Shown here one piece after another: positions 1-9,300 of a DNA stretch of 64,000 nucleotides; the first letter of the stretch is position 1, and every line of letters begins with the position of its first letter. The position numbers and the translations under genes are program-made. The notes under the pieces are model-generated. The model searched no databases. It was not told where the DNA came from and worked only from the letters and a program-made list of their open reading frames with translations. Source of the DNA: Fortiea contorta PCC 7126 (GTDB taxonomy: Bacteria; Cyanobacteriota; Cyanobacteriia; Cyanobacteriales; Nostocaceae); NCBI RefSeq assembly GCF_000332295.1, contig NZ_KB235931.1:372001-436000 (forward strand), given 5' to 3'.

Positions 1-1041
1 ATATCGACCATCATCTGTTTTCCGGATAAGTTTGACATCCCCGGCACGCCACATAGACTTCCAATTGATGCGCTTGGCTTCTCTGTCCAGTGAAGTATAA
101 ACATCACCTGCAATTGGCGTGTAAGTATCCGTACTTAGTAAAGGTTCAGCGAAAACTTGCCACAAGCACTTGAATGCATGGCTAAGATTACCAGAAACAA
201 TATCCCTCCAGGCTTCCCGAAGCGCATATCCAGGCCAACCCCAAATATTATCAGGACAAGAGTCAGAATTAGAACGAATCCGTTCATAGTCCTCTGGAAT
301 TTGGGAATTGCGGCACAATAAACGATAACGATGATATGGTTTGCTATCACCACGCCCAATTACCCGAATTTGTTCGGACTTAACACCAGAAATTCTGATA
401 GTATCTACCCAAGCGAAGCTCCCCATGCCACCACCGATGGCAACGTAATCTTTTTCTTCGTAATTACTGTGTAAAATAATACGTTTAATTTCTGCGATCG
501 CTACATGGCTAGAACCAAAAATATTTGGTAGAGGTAAAGATTGTGGTTTTTTGTGCAAGCGATACTCTAACAAGTCTGTTTCTGGCTCAAAAAACATTCC
601 TGAATCTGGCTGGTTGTTTTGTCCTGCACTTCCACCCCGCGCTTGTGCTACTTGAGAAGGTACAAAAACACTTGATTCATGGGGCATAACTTCTGTCCCC
701 TCCGATTCTACTTCAGCCACTAAAGTCAGGGTAATTACGTATGGCCCGATTTTGAGACAATCGCCACTTTGAAAAGAATGATGTGATTTATTAAACCATT
801 TACCATTTAAGTAGCTGCCATTGGTACTTTTATCAGTAATAACTAACTGGTCATTCTCCAATGCTATTAAGGCATGATATCTTGACACAACTTTACTTTG
901 AAGTAGGAGTTGGTCTACTGGTTGGTTGTTTAAACGATTCGGCATTGCTTCTGGCTTACTACCAAGCGCTACTGGTAGAGTAAAAGTCACATCCCAATGC
1001 TCGCCAGTCACGGAATCTTCCCAACGTAGTTGAATTTGCAT
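1..1041 (-). CDS. FHA-domain protein fused to a Rossmann-like region (partial, C-terminus off the left edge)
   Basis: The reading frame starts at an ATG ending at 1041 and stays open for 347 codons to the window edge, so the C-terminus is missing. An FHA domain lies at about residues 30-115, with the canonical SRYH phosphothreonine-binding motif and a following STNGSYLNG stretch. A variable linker follows. At about residues 200-209 is a glycine-rich VAIGGGMGSF segment, typical of a nucleotide or dinucleotide binding loop. FHA domains bind phosphothreonine peptides, so the protein probably couples Ser/Thr kinase signalling to an oxidoreductase-like domain; that coupling is inference. The neighbouring genes 1407-3452 lie on the same strand, but a 365-bp gap argues for a separate promoter. 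No membrane segment is visible in the part present. Confidence 0.8.
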   Translation of the reverse strand, partial: MQIQLRWEDSVTGEHWDVTFTLPVALGSKPEAMPNRLNNQPVDQLLLQSKVVSRYHALIALENDQLVITDKSTNGSYLNGKWFNKSHHSFQSGDCLKIGPYVITLTLVAEVESEGTEVMPHESSVFVPSQVAQARGGSAGQNNQPDSGMFFEPETDLLEYRLHKKPQSLPLPNIFGSSHVAIAEIKRIILHSNYEEKDYVAIGGGMGSFAWVDTIRISGVKSEQIRVIGRGDSKPYHRYRLLCRNSQIPEDYERIRSNSDSCPDNIWGWPGYALREAWRDIVSGNLSHAFKCLWQVFAEPLLSTDTYTPIAGDVYTSLDREAKRINWKSMWRAGDVKLIRKTDDGRY

Positions 1042-1406
1042 AGGAACACAGTCCCCAACTTTGATGAGTAGTATCTATCCGACAACTAATTTTTTATCAG
1101 ACTAATGTATAAGGAAATTCAGTTTTTGTATTAAAAAATATAATAAGGCTAACTCACACAATGATTTTAGCAAAAACCGAAAAATTTAAGAATACACGTA
1201 ATTTAATCAAAAATAATGTAACAATTTACGTATTAATTAATACTTGCTTTGAATTGAATAACTGCGATCGCGCAAAAAATTTTGGCACAAATATTAAATA
1301 CCCCCAATAGCCTTTGCCAATAAAGGTCGCTGGAGGTATCCTAAAGCAGAAACTTTTAGAGAAACATTATTAGCAGGTTTTAAGGTTAATTAACCCATTT
1401 CAGTAA
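1042..1406. other. Intergenic region, AT-rich
   Basis: This is the presumed promoter region of the FHA gene. It is AT-rich with one GCGATCGC octamer near 1265. I see no convincing gene, RNA or hairpin. Confidence 0.5.
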
Positions 1407-1658
1407 TCAAACACTGTAGCGATTTTGATAGTAATTCAAAATTTGCTGAACCCGCTGCCGACTTTCCAAACTACAGTTCACAGCCCACGAAATTGACAAG
1501 CCTGCAATTTGACTTTGGTGATAATCGAACTGCTGGGATGATTGGGGAATTAAATCCACTTCTACTCCATCCACTTGACGCAAATGGGCCGCTATCTCTC
1601 GATAAACAGCCAAAGGTAAACCAGTAAATTCGATTTTTTCTCTAGTTTCCGTCATCAT
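1407..1658 (-). CDS. Small conserved-type hypothetical protein, translationally coupled to the lipoprotein gene
   Basis: This is an 83-residue soluble protein with no signal peptide or membrane segment. Its start overlaps the stop of the lipoprotein gene in an ATGA configuration (1655-1658), which indicates translational coupling. Two adjacent ATG codons are available; the upstream one is used here. The composition, mixed alpha/beta with a C-terminal helix containing QRVQQILNYY, looks like a real globular protein. I do not recognise the family. By coupling it probably works with, or is made in ratio to, the upstream lipoprotein. Confidence 0.65.
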   Translation of the reverse strand: MMTETREKIEFTGLPLAVYREIAAHLRQVDGVEVDLIPQSSQQFDYHQSQIAGLSISWAVNCSLESRQRVQQILNYYQNRYSV

Positions 1659-2515
1659 GAAGCTCCGGTATTCACAGAATTTTGTGGTGACGTTGTTCCA
1701 GAACCAGGATTTTCTCCAACCGCTTTAGCTGATGGTGCGTCTCCTACCATTCTGGCAACCTCAATACCGTATTGTTCCACAATCACGACCGGGTTAGAGC
1801 CTTCGTTCATTTCAATCCTTTTAATGAGCAGGCCGTTAGCCAGTCGCTGTCCCGCTTGCACATAGCGACTTGCAGGCTCATTTGGAACTTTGATAATTGC
1901 TTGGAGTTGATTACTCAACAGCACAACTCCACTCACCATCACGGCTTTTGCTAACTCAGGTTGTGGTGGCTTTGGAAGTACAGATACTAAATTTGGACTA
2001 GGAACCACTGGAGGTAAAGCCTTAGGTAAGACTGGAGTTAAAACAGGCATTTTCCTGGGCTGTAGACGAGCCGAGATTACCTGACTTCGTTTTGGCACTT
2101 TGGCGTTCACACTTGGCACTTTTTTGTCTACAGATGCAGTTTTGGGAATCGGTAGAGGAGGTAAATTAGGAACAGGTTTTCCCGTGTTATTACTAACTGC
2201 AATCGTCGGTTGCTCGATAATTTCCGCGAATGGGTCATTGCGACCTTTTGATACCACTACTGCTCGTTCTGTAGCATTAGTTGGTTGAATCAAACGAGAA
2301 TTTATTGAAGCAACTTGAGAGACATTTTTAGCGGCAACTACAGGATTATTAAAAGATGCCGTAGCCTGTGACGGCTGATTTGTCGGCACTGCCTTCGGGC
2401 TAGAAATAACGGCGGCTGGAGTAGAAGTGGTAGCTTGTGGAGTATTTTCTGAAGTACATCCAGCGGCTAAAATTAAAATAGCTGCAACAGCGATCGTGGA
2501 ATTTCTTTTGCTCAT
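1655..2515 (-). CDS. Lipoprotein with a PilP/GspC-like C-terminal region
   Basis: The ATG ends at 2515. The N-terminus is a lipoprotein signal with lipobox LAAGC at about residues 16-20. A long Pro/Ser/Lys-rich linker follows. Around residues 90-97 is GRNDPFAE; an R-x-DPF motif near the N-terminus is characteristic of PilP and GspC proteins. The C-terminal 70-80 residues (from about VMVSGVVLLSNQ) have the short beta-strand and glycine pattern of the GspC HR / PilP beta domain. In type IV pili, PilP links the inner-membrane PilMNO complex to the PilQ secretin. It is followed by a coupled 83-aa gene and preceded, 160 bp away, by sigF, which in Synechocystis controls pilus genes. The family call is inference from pattern, not from a search. 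The alternative is an unrelated cyanobacterial lipoprotein. Confidence 0.7.
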   Translation of the reverse strand: MSKRNSTIAVAAILILAAGCTSENTPQATTSTPAAVISSPKAVPTNQPSQATASFNNPVVAAKNVSQVASINSRLIQPTNATERAVVVSKGRNDPFAEIIEQPTIAVSNNTGKPVPNLPPLPIPKTASVDKKVPSVNAKVPKRSQVISARLQPRKMPVLTPVLPKALPPVVPSPNLVSVLPKPPQPELAKAVMVSGVVLLSNQLQAIIKVPNEPASRYVQAGQRLANGLLIKRIEMNEGSNPVVIVEQYGIEVARMVGDAPSAKAVGENPGSGTTSPQNSVNTGAS

Positions 2516-2675
2516 TAGCTGCTCTCAAAAGCAATAGAAAAATTTGTTTGTGGAAATGAACAAGCCTAAAATTTAGATCAAAGGCAAATTCTGTTCTTGT
2601 TATAACCCAGTTTTTGATATTGCAAAGTTATCTTTAACACTGATAGTGCAGCAAAATTACGGTGGAAATTTATAG

Positions 2676-3452
2676 TTAACCATCCACCGCACCCATAATG
2701 TGTTTCAATGAATCCAACCCTTTCTTGACTCGGCGAGAAACCGTAACTACACTAATTCCCAGATGTTCTGCCACTTGTTTTTGGGTTAAATCATGCAAAA
2801 ACACGCATTCCAAAACTTCGCGGGTGTGTTTTTCTAGCTGAACCAAAGCTTGTTGTAAACGCAATCGGTCTTCTTGCGCCAGTTGAAAGCTGCGGTAGCG
2901 AGGATCGGGAACTAATTCTCCCAAACATGTAGACCCTTCCTCTCCATCCTGCACTGGTACATCTAAGCTTAAAGGAGCACGATTCACCCAGGCCAACTTA
3001 ATTTCTTGCCATTCATTAAGAGAAATTTCTAGTGCTGCTGCTAGTTCAGAATCAGTGGGTGGGCGATTGTATTTGGCGCGCAAAGAGCGCGAAACTCCGA
3101 TTGCTTGCTGTTGCAAAGCTAGATAACGCCGAGGAATTCTGACAGTGACGCCTTTATCGCGGAGATAATGTTGAATTTCACCGCGAATATAAGGAATAGC
3201 AAAGGAACTAAAAGCATGTCCCTTAGAAATTTCAAATCTTTCCACAGCTCTAATTAAACCCAAACAACCTACTTGGAGTAAGTCTTCATAGCTCTCATGA
3301 CATTGATTCATCCAATAGTGAGCTTCTTTTCTCACAAGTCCAAAATTTAGTTGCACCAGTTGATTACGAACAGTTTCTGAGCGAGATTTTTGGTATTCTC
3401 GCAAAATCTGCCAAATCTCGTGCTTCAGTTCATTGGTGACTGTAGTAGGCAT
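2676..3452 (-). CDS. sigF: RNA polymerase group 3 sigma factor SigF
   Basis: This 258-residue sigma-70 family protein lacks region 1.1. Region 2 includes EDLLQVGCLGLIRAVERFE at about residues 57-75, and the C-terminal region 4 helix-turn-helix includes TQKQVAEHLGIS. The length and the N-terminal MPTTVTNELKHEIW match cyanobacterial SigF as I remember it. I chose the ATG ending at 3452; a TTG at 3473 adds seven residues but has no clear ribosome site. In Synechocystis, SigF is needed for type IV pilus expression and motility. The downstream lipoprotein gene is on the same strand 160 bp away. psbO lies upstream on the same strand, separated by 0.87 kb. Confidence 0.93.
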   Translation of the reverse strand: MPTTVTNELKHEIWQILREYQKSRSETVRNQLVQLNFGLVRKEAHYWMNQCHESYEDLLQVGCLGLIRAVERFEISKGHAFSSFAIPYIRGEIQHYLRDKGVTVRIPRRYLALQQQAIGVSRSLRAKYNRPPTDSELAAALEISLNEWQEIKLAWVNRAPLSLDVPVQDGEEGSTCLGELVPDPRYRSFQLAQEDRLRLQQALVQLEKHTREVLECVFLHDLTQKQVAEHLGISVVTVSRRVKKGLDSLKHIMGAVDG

Positions 3453-4196
3453 AGCACTGCTTTTATTGAGCAAATAAACTGTTAATTACTGGCTTTTAAA
3501 TCCATGTGGAATTATGTAATATCCCAGTCAATATCACCTGATATTAATTAGCAAATCCTATGGCTAGTAAATTTTTTATTTAAAAACGCCATAGTCTGGC
3601 TAAAAATACAACAAAATTAGAACAAACAAAACTGGTATTTTGTTTGTTTATTAATTTGGTTATGACCAGTAGCGAATCAATCTACATAGAGCCAAAATAT
3701 AAAATTATTTAGGTGATTTCAAACGGGAATTTTACTTAATTTATTTTTTTTGAATATCAAAATTATTAATATATGTATAATCACATTTAATTATGGTTTT
3801 TGACCTGAATAATGCTCGTTATTAACCGTAAAACTACGGTAATAATTGCTAAAAATTTCAAGAATTTGAGCAAAAAATAAAAAGCACTCAGTACGACAAT
3901 GTAAATATACGCAGATGACTATGAATAACTTAGGTGTCAACAGTAAATATCACTAAACAAATTAATAGGGAACAGGGAATAGGAAACAGGGAACAGGGAA
4001 ATTCGCATATATTAAGGGGATTGAGACAAGGACGCCTCATGCAGGAATCTTTTTTTTGTTATTCATCAATCAATAAATAATGGTGGAAGTACCCTTGTAT
4101 TGGGTCGCAGATCTTTGACTGTTAAGAGTTCCAAGAGTGCCTGTTGCTTGCCCCGTTCGCCGAGCGTTCCCGCTCTGAAAAAACTGGTTAGCGAAA
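3453..4196. other. Intergenic region upstream of sigF with a short tandem repeat
   Basis: This roughly 740-bp stretch is AT-rich. At about 3965-4000 there is a degenerate repeat of GGGAACA / GGGAATA heptamers, a common cyanobacterial intergenic repeat class. Around 4158-4175 there is a short GC-rich patch (CGTTCGCCGAGCGTTCC). I see no gene. The part near 3453-3700 presumably holds the sigF promoter, but no box is convincing. Confidence 0.5.
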
Positions 4197-4236
4197 AACC
4201 CCTTTACTTACCTAAAAGTCAGGGAGTAAAGGGGTT
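4197..4236 (-). terminator. Rho-independent terminator of psbO
   Basis: A perfect 12-bp stem (arms 4197-4208 and 4225-4236) encloses a 16-nt loop. Read on the minus strand, downstream of the psbO stop, the second arm runs straight into a T run (GGGGTTTTT). Position, strand and T-tract all fit a strong terminator for psbO. Confidence 0.88.
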
Positions 4237-4324
4237 ATGAGCAAAGTCCATACAGACCCAGAAGATCAAGTCTGTGACATCAAACTAGGGACGTCAGAAT
4301 TGAGAGAAATGAGGTAGCCGGAAT

Positions 4325-5158
4325 TTAGGCGCGATTTGACTCAACTCTGCCGTAGAATAGACCGCGGATCTTGACTTCTTTAGGTTCACCAGCACCTAAA
4401 TCGGTGTCAGATGGCTGTTCACTCTCGAAAGTGCCAGCAATTTCACCACTACCACTATCTATTTTGGCTACTTGCAGAGAAATTTTGCCGCTGAGAATAT
4501 CTGTACGTTTGACGTTAGTCCGGGTCAGTTCATCATCATCGGCTTGGGCGGGGAGAGCGACAGCGTTGTCATAGCCACTGACAACACCACGACCTTTAGG
4601 ATCTAGGAAAGCAGCACCACGATAAGAAGGTACCTTGAAAGTGCCTTCAAAGTCTGTGGAAGTGCTCACACTGGATAAACCAGGTTGTGATTGAGCAACC
4701 AAGTTTTTGATGGTGAAGAGGAATGGTACTCTTTCTCCACCGGGTAGCTGTACAGTGATGGCTTGGAAGTCAAGACCGTCTTGTTCGACAAAAGTCAGGC
4801 TATTATCTTGGTTGATTTTCAGATCACCTTGCACTTGGTCAATGGTGGAAGTGTATCTAGTCAACAATTTACCAGCCACAAATTCTGCTTCTTGGCGTTT
4901 GTTAGCGGGTTCTTCTTTGACGAAGAATTGGGTTGGTTCTAAGCAAAGTTCTTTGATCGAGTAGGACTGGCTAGCATCGATGGGAATTGAACCACGTCTT
5001 GTTTCTGCCAGTTGGGGGCATTTATTAGCCAACCCCGTACCGCGAATTTGTTCATAGGTCAGTACATCTCTGCCACTGGAAGATGAGCCGTCGCTACAAG
5101 CGGTAATGAGTCCCAGGCACAAAGCCAAGAATGCAACAATTAAAGCGCGATACCTCAT
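4325..5158 (-). CDS. psbO: Photosystem II manganese-stabilising protein PsbO
   Basis: PsbO is the 33-kDa extrinsic lumenal subunit that stabilises the Mn4CaO5 cluster of photosystem II. The N-terminus is a signal peptide ending around LITACSD, with a lipobox-like cysteine. The mature protein has the family's hallmark LTYEQIRGTGLANKCP near its N-terminus and a paired cysteine further on (ELCLEPTQF), the disulfide typical of PsbO. Later blocks such as SYRGAAFLDPKGRG and EIAGTFESEQPSD are also diagnostic. The start is the ATG ending at 5158, preceded by a TTGAGG ribosome site; an in-frame TTG at 5176 is less likely. A terminator follows at 4197-4236, so the gene is probably monocistronic. Confidence 0.97.
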   Translation of the reverse strand: MRYRALIVAFLALCLGLITACSDGSSSSGRDVLTYEQIRGTGLANKCPQLAETRRGSIPIDASQSYSIKELCLEPTQFFVKEEPANKRQEAEFVAGKLLTRYTSTIDQVQGDLKINQDNSLTFVEQDGLDFQAITVQLPGGERVPFLFTIKNLVAQSQPGLSSVSTSTDFEGTFKVPSYRGAAFLDPKGRGVVSGYDNAVALPAQADDDELTRTNVKRTDILSGKISLQVAKIDSGSGEIAGTFESEQPSDTDLGAGEPKEVKIRGLFYGRVESNRA

Positions 5159-5240
5159 GGTCAACCTCAATGTCAAAAATTAATATCTAAGTTGTAAAAC
5201 TGCTCTGCTAAACGTAATTAAACGTGTCGCTGGATTGAGT

Positions 5241-5275
5241 CTGGGGTTGAAGCCCCAGAGGGGGCTAGTCCCCCT
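5241..5275. repeat. Two adjacent GC-rich hairpins upstream of psbO
   Basis: CTGGGG..CCCCAG (5241-5258) and AGGGGG..CCCCCT (5259-5275) form two back-to-back stems 85-120 bp upstream of the psbO start. They may lie in the psbO leader, or be a dispersed cyanobacterial palindrome. Function is unknown. Confidence 0.6.
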
Positions 5276-5874
5276 GCTGTTTACAGGATTTGGTGTATGT
5301 ATGAGTACACCTTAAAACAGAACGGCGACAGTGCTTACCTGAGATTACACAAAAAGTGGGATTTTCTTTGTGCTTTGCTCTTGTTGATGACAAAAGCGGT
5401 ATCACTGAGGACGTTCTGTATTATGTATGTATTGCCACGACACACAGCCAATTGTTTGATAAGGAAATCAGCCAGATCATACGATTTTTTGAAACTCAAA
5501 ATCAAAGGACTCTGAAGTTAAACAGGAACTTATTAATCCCATTTAGCTTTCCTAGAGGCTGTGTTATGCGTTACTGCTGTGTTTTAGTGGCGATCGCAAT
5601 TGTTGTCGATTATAAATGTAAATCCAGTTACAGACTGCCCTGAATGAGGCAGCAAGTACCCGTAAACTCGGCCCTGAGTACAATTTAGCCAATATGATTT
5701 CTGATAGCCTCTAGAAGCCACCAGCGACCGCAGAACCCGAAAATAGCTGACTAGAAAAATGCTACTGGTCATAACTACCTCCAGCCCCTCATCCCTAACC
5801 CCTAATCCCTTTTTCCATGAAAGCCAAAAATCTTCGATAAATTTGAGTAGACCTCATTACATAGAAAAATTGGC
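5276..5874. other. Intergenic region between psbO and the 115-aa gene
   Basis: Short overlapping open frames here lack ribosome sites and protein-like composition, so I do not call them. Near 5776-5811 is a CCCCTCATCCCTAACCCC-type heptamer repeat. The psbO promoter probably lies at the low-coordinate end. Confidence 0.45.
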
Positions 5875-6222
5875 ATGAGCAAAGATAGAAATTTGGACTC
5901 AGGTGATTTGTCTTCTACGCTGCAAGCAATTTCAAACACAGTTCATGATGCAGCGCAGAGTTATCAAGGGGATACTGTGGCACTGTTGGCGTTGCTGAGG
6001 CAATTGGAGCAGTTACACCGAGAAATCCGAGATGGGTATTTTCAAGATAGTTTGCCTGATAACCGTCAGCATTTGTACTCGCTGCTGAAAGATATTGAGT
6101 CTGAGGGTGGCTGGCCTTATATTGAGCGGATGAATCTCAAAGCCTTTTTAGTGAACTTGACCCAGGAGACTCATCGTGATGGTGATAGTTTAATGAGCAG
6201 CGATCGCTCATTTGGCTGGTAA
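5875..6222 (+). CDS. Small cyanobacterial hypothetical protein (115 aa)
   Basis: The ATG is at 5875. The protein is soluble, acidic and strongly helical, rich in Leu, Gln and Asp, with segments such as LLALLRQLEQLHREIRDGYF and the aromatic GGWPYIERM. It has no signal peptide or membrane segment. The composition and the use of a HIP1 octamer near the 3' end are normal for this genome. I believe similar short proteins are conserved in heterocystous cyanobacteria near psbO, but I do not know a function. It is convergent with the large WD40 gene at 6304. Confidence 0.75.
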   Translation: MSKDRNLDSGDLSSTLQAISNTVHDAAQSYQGDTVALLALLRQLEQLHREIRDGYFQDSLPDNRQHLYSLLKDIESEGGWPYIERMNLKAFLVNLTQETHRDGDSLMSSDRSFGW

Positions 6223-6303
6223 GCTGGGTTAGGAAAAAGTTTTGAGTTTTGAGTTGTCCATCCAGAATTCTTTGCGCCTCATACTCATCACTCTTAACTT
6301 TCG

Positions 6304-9300
6304 TTACCTTTTGCGGGTGATAGTATCACAAAGACGGCGATCGCGCCCTTCAACATTGCGGTTGTATTTGAGATAGTCATTCACCCAATTGCAACCGCGC
6401 CCAAGCAAGTCGTCTAAGTCTAGATTCCACAGAATGATGGTGTTGTCCACACTTGCTGATGCTAAAGTTTGACCATCAGGGCTAAAGCTAACACCTAAAA
6501 CTGCTCCATGATGTCCAGTGAGGGTTTTAATCAATTTACCCTCACGGCTCCAAAGTTTCACGCTTTTGTCAAAACTAGCAGCAGCAATGAGTTCACCACG
6601 AGGGCTAAAAGTCACAGCGCTGACGCTATCACTGTATCCTTTCAACAAGGTTTTGATAAAAGTTCCGTCCCGTCGCCACAGCTTCACAGTGTTATCCCAA
6701 CTAGCGGAAGCCAGCAATTGAGCAGTGGGACTGAAACTCACACCTAATACCCAGCTATCATGAGGGAAAGTTTTGATCAAAGTGCCATCCCGTCGCCACA
6801 GTTTGACTGTTCGGTCATCACTTGCAGAAGCTAACACCTGACCATCAGGACTGAAATTGACGCTATTAACTCGATCATGATGACCAACTAAGGTTTTGAG
6901 CAATTTGCCCTGGCGGCTCCATAGTTTCACCGTCTTATCTTTGCTCGCAGAAGCTAATAGCTGTCCATCGGGGCTGAAATTGACGCTATTGACACTACCA
7001 CTATGTCCGGTAAGGGTCTGATACAATGACCCGTCACGACGCCAAAGTTTCACAGTTTTGTCAAAACTACCTGATGCAAGAATTTCACCTTGGGAGTCAA
7101 AACTGACGCTTGGTACCTCATCTTTATGCCCAACTAAAGTTTTGTAAAGTCGGGTTTCTAATTTACCGTTTCGCCAGTCTCGTCGCCACAGTTTCACTGT
7201 TTTATCTTTACTACCTGATGCCAACATGCGGCCATCAGGACTCCAAGCAACGCTTAAAACTCTGTCCTTGTGTCCTTGGAGAATAGGTAATGTGGGCGCG
7301 TCTAAACGCCAAAGTTTGACGCTTTTGTCAAAACTTGCTGATGCTAATAATGAATTATCTGGACTGAAAGCAACGCTGGCTACAGCATCACTGTGTCCTT
7401 TAAAGGTTTTCAGTAAGGAACCTGTGATACTCCAGAGGTTGATGGTGTTGTCGTCGCTCCCGGAGGCTAATTTATTACCATCAGGACTAAAGCTAAGATG
7501 CCAGATGTTACTGCTATGCTGCCGTAGGGTTTTATATGGGCGAAAATCGAAACCATCGGCATTAGTCTGACGATTTCGCCGCCAGAGTTTGACTATTCGG
7601 TCTCGACCCCCAGAAGCGAGGATTTGACCGTCGGGGCTGAAAGCTACTGCTCTCACTCCTCCCTGATGTCCTGGTAAAGTGGCGATTAAACTACCGTCAC
7701 GACGCCAAATTTTCACAGTTTTATCTTCACTAGCCGAGGCGATTAATTGACCGTCAGGACTGAATGTTACCCAGTTTACCCATCCTTGATGTCCTCTGAG
7801 AATTTTGACTAAACTACCATCAGGGCGCCAAATTTTAATGGTGGCATCTTTACTCCCAGTAGCCAGCAGTTCTCCGTCAGGACTGAAACTAACACTATAA
7901 ATCCAGTCTCCGTGTCCTTCGAGGGTTTGATGAGGACGGGGGTCAAATTCGCCTGTAATCGGGTTTTTTCGCCAGAGTTGCACAGTTTTATCTAAGCTAG
8001 CAGAAGCTAGTGTTTGCCCATCTGGGCTAAAGCTAACGCTAGTCACAGCATCGCTATGGCCTGCAAGGGTTTGTAGTAATTTCCCGTTGGGACGCCACAG
8101 TTTGACTTCTTTATCTAAACTGCCTGATGCTAATAACTGACCATCGGGGCTAAATGCGACACTCCAGACAATATCGCTGTGCCCTTCTAAGCGATTTACT
8201 TCCTCTACTCCATAAACCGCTTGTTGCAAGGCTGTTACTACGCGCATTCTCGTATCTGGTTGCACATCATCTGCTTGTTTGAATTTTCTCCAGGCGCGCA
8301 AACTTTCTAATAAAGCATCAAACTCTTTGTTGGAGGCAAATAGAGCTTCACTAGCGGCGGCGATCGCACTGATTTTAAAGTTAATTTCGCTACGTTCGGC
8401 GCGTCGAGTTTGCCTGAGTGCGGCTCTTTTTTGTAGGTCGGCTTGCCACCATAATACAGCGACGGTACTTGCCATGATGGCTAAGGCGACGCCGGCGATG
8501 CGTGCTTCTCGCAATCGCCGTTGTAAAACCAGGGTGAGTTGCTCTTGGGAGAGTTTGTGAGCTGCTTCAGCTCGAGTTTTTTCAAATTTGGCTTTTTCTA
8601 ATTCAGCCACCATGCCATGATCATTTTTTTGGCGAATTGGCTCGACTAAATAGTCATGTACTAGTTGATAGCGATCGCCTAATTCTTCTCGCTCTCGCAA
8701 CACTAAACCTGAACCCACTAAAATTTCTAAAATAAATTCCCAATTTGTGTCAAATTCTGCTGTCGGCTCTAATTTATTTCCTAGTGCTGCTACAAAATCT
8801 GCTTTGGTTTTTAGTGGTCTTGTCCCTTTTTCGTCAGTTAATTCAAATAATAGTTTCCAGCTACGTTCTTCATTTTCTTGTCCACAATCTTTAATCACTT
8901 CTTGCAGCCAGCGTTCTACTAGTTTTTTTGAGCCGCCGCACAACTGATATTGTTCGAGTGTGGTAATATTTTCTGCTTGTAATTGAGCACCAACTATTTG
9001 TAATTCAATCGGATGGACTTCATTTATTTCTGCTGATAAGTCATCGACGATTTTGTGAATTAATTCCTCACTCAATTCGGAGTATGAGCGTTTGGTCAAG
9101 CTTTGAACTATACTTATAGCATCATGGCGGGTAAAGTTTCCCAAATAATAGCGGATATCTTTATCTAAAATATTTTTATTAATTACTCCCAAATCATATA
9201 AACCGTCACTATTTTCTTTACTTAAACGTTCAAATTCTAAGAGGTAATGTAAATAGTCTTCTCGCAATGACAGAATAATTTTAATGTAGGGAATATTTAG

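Noticed and set aside
5356-5643. 95-codon plus-strand frame upstream of the 115-aa gene
   Set aside because: Overlaps other frames, lacks a ribosome site and recognisable sequence.
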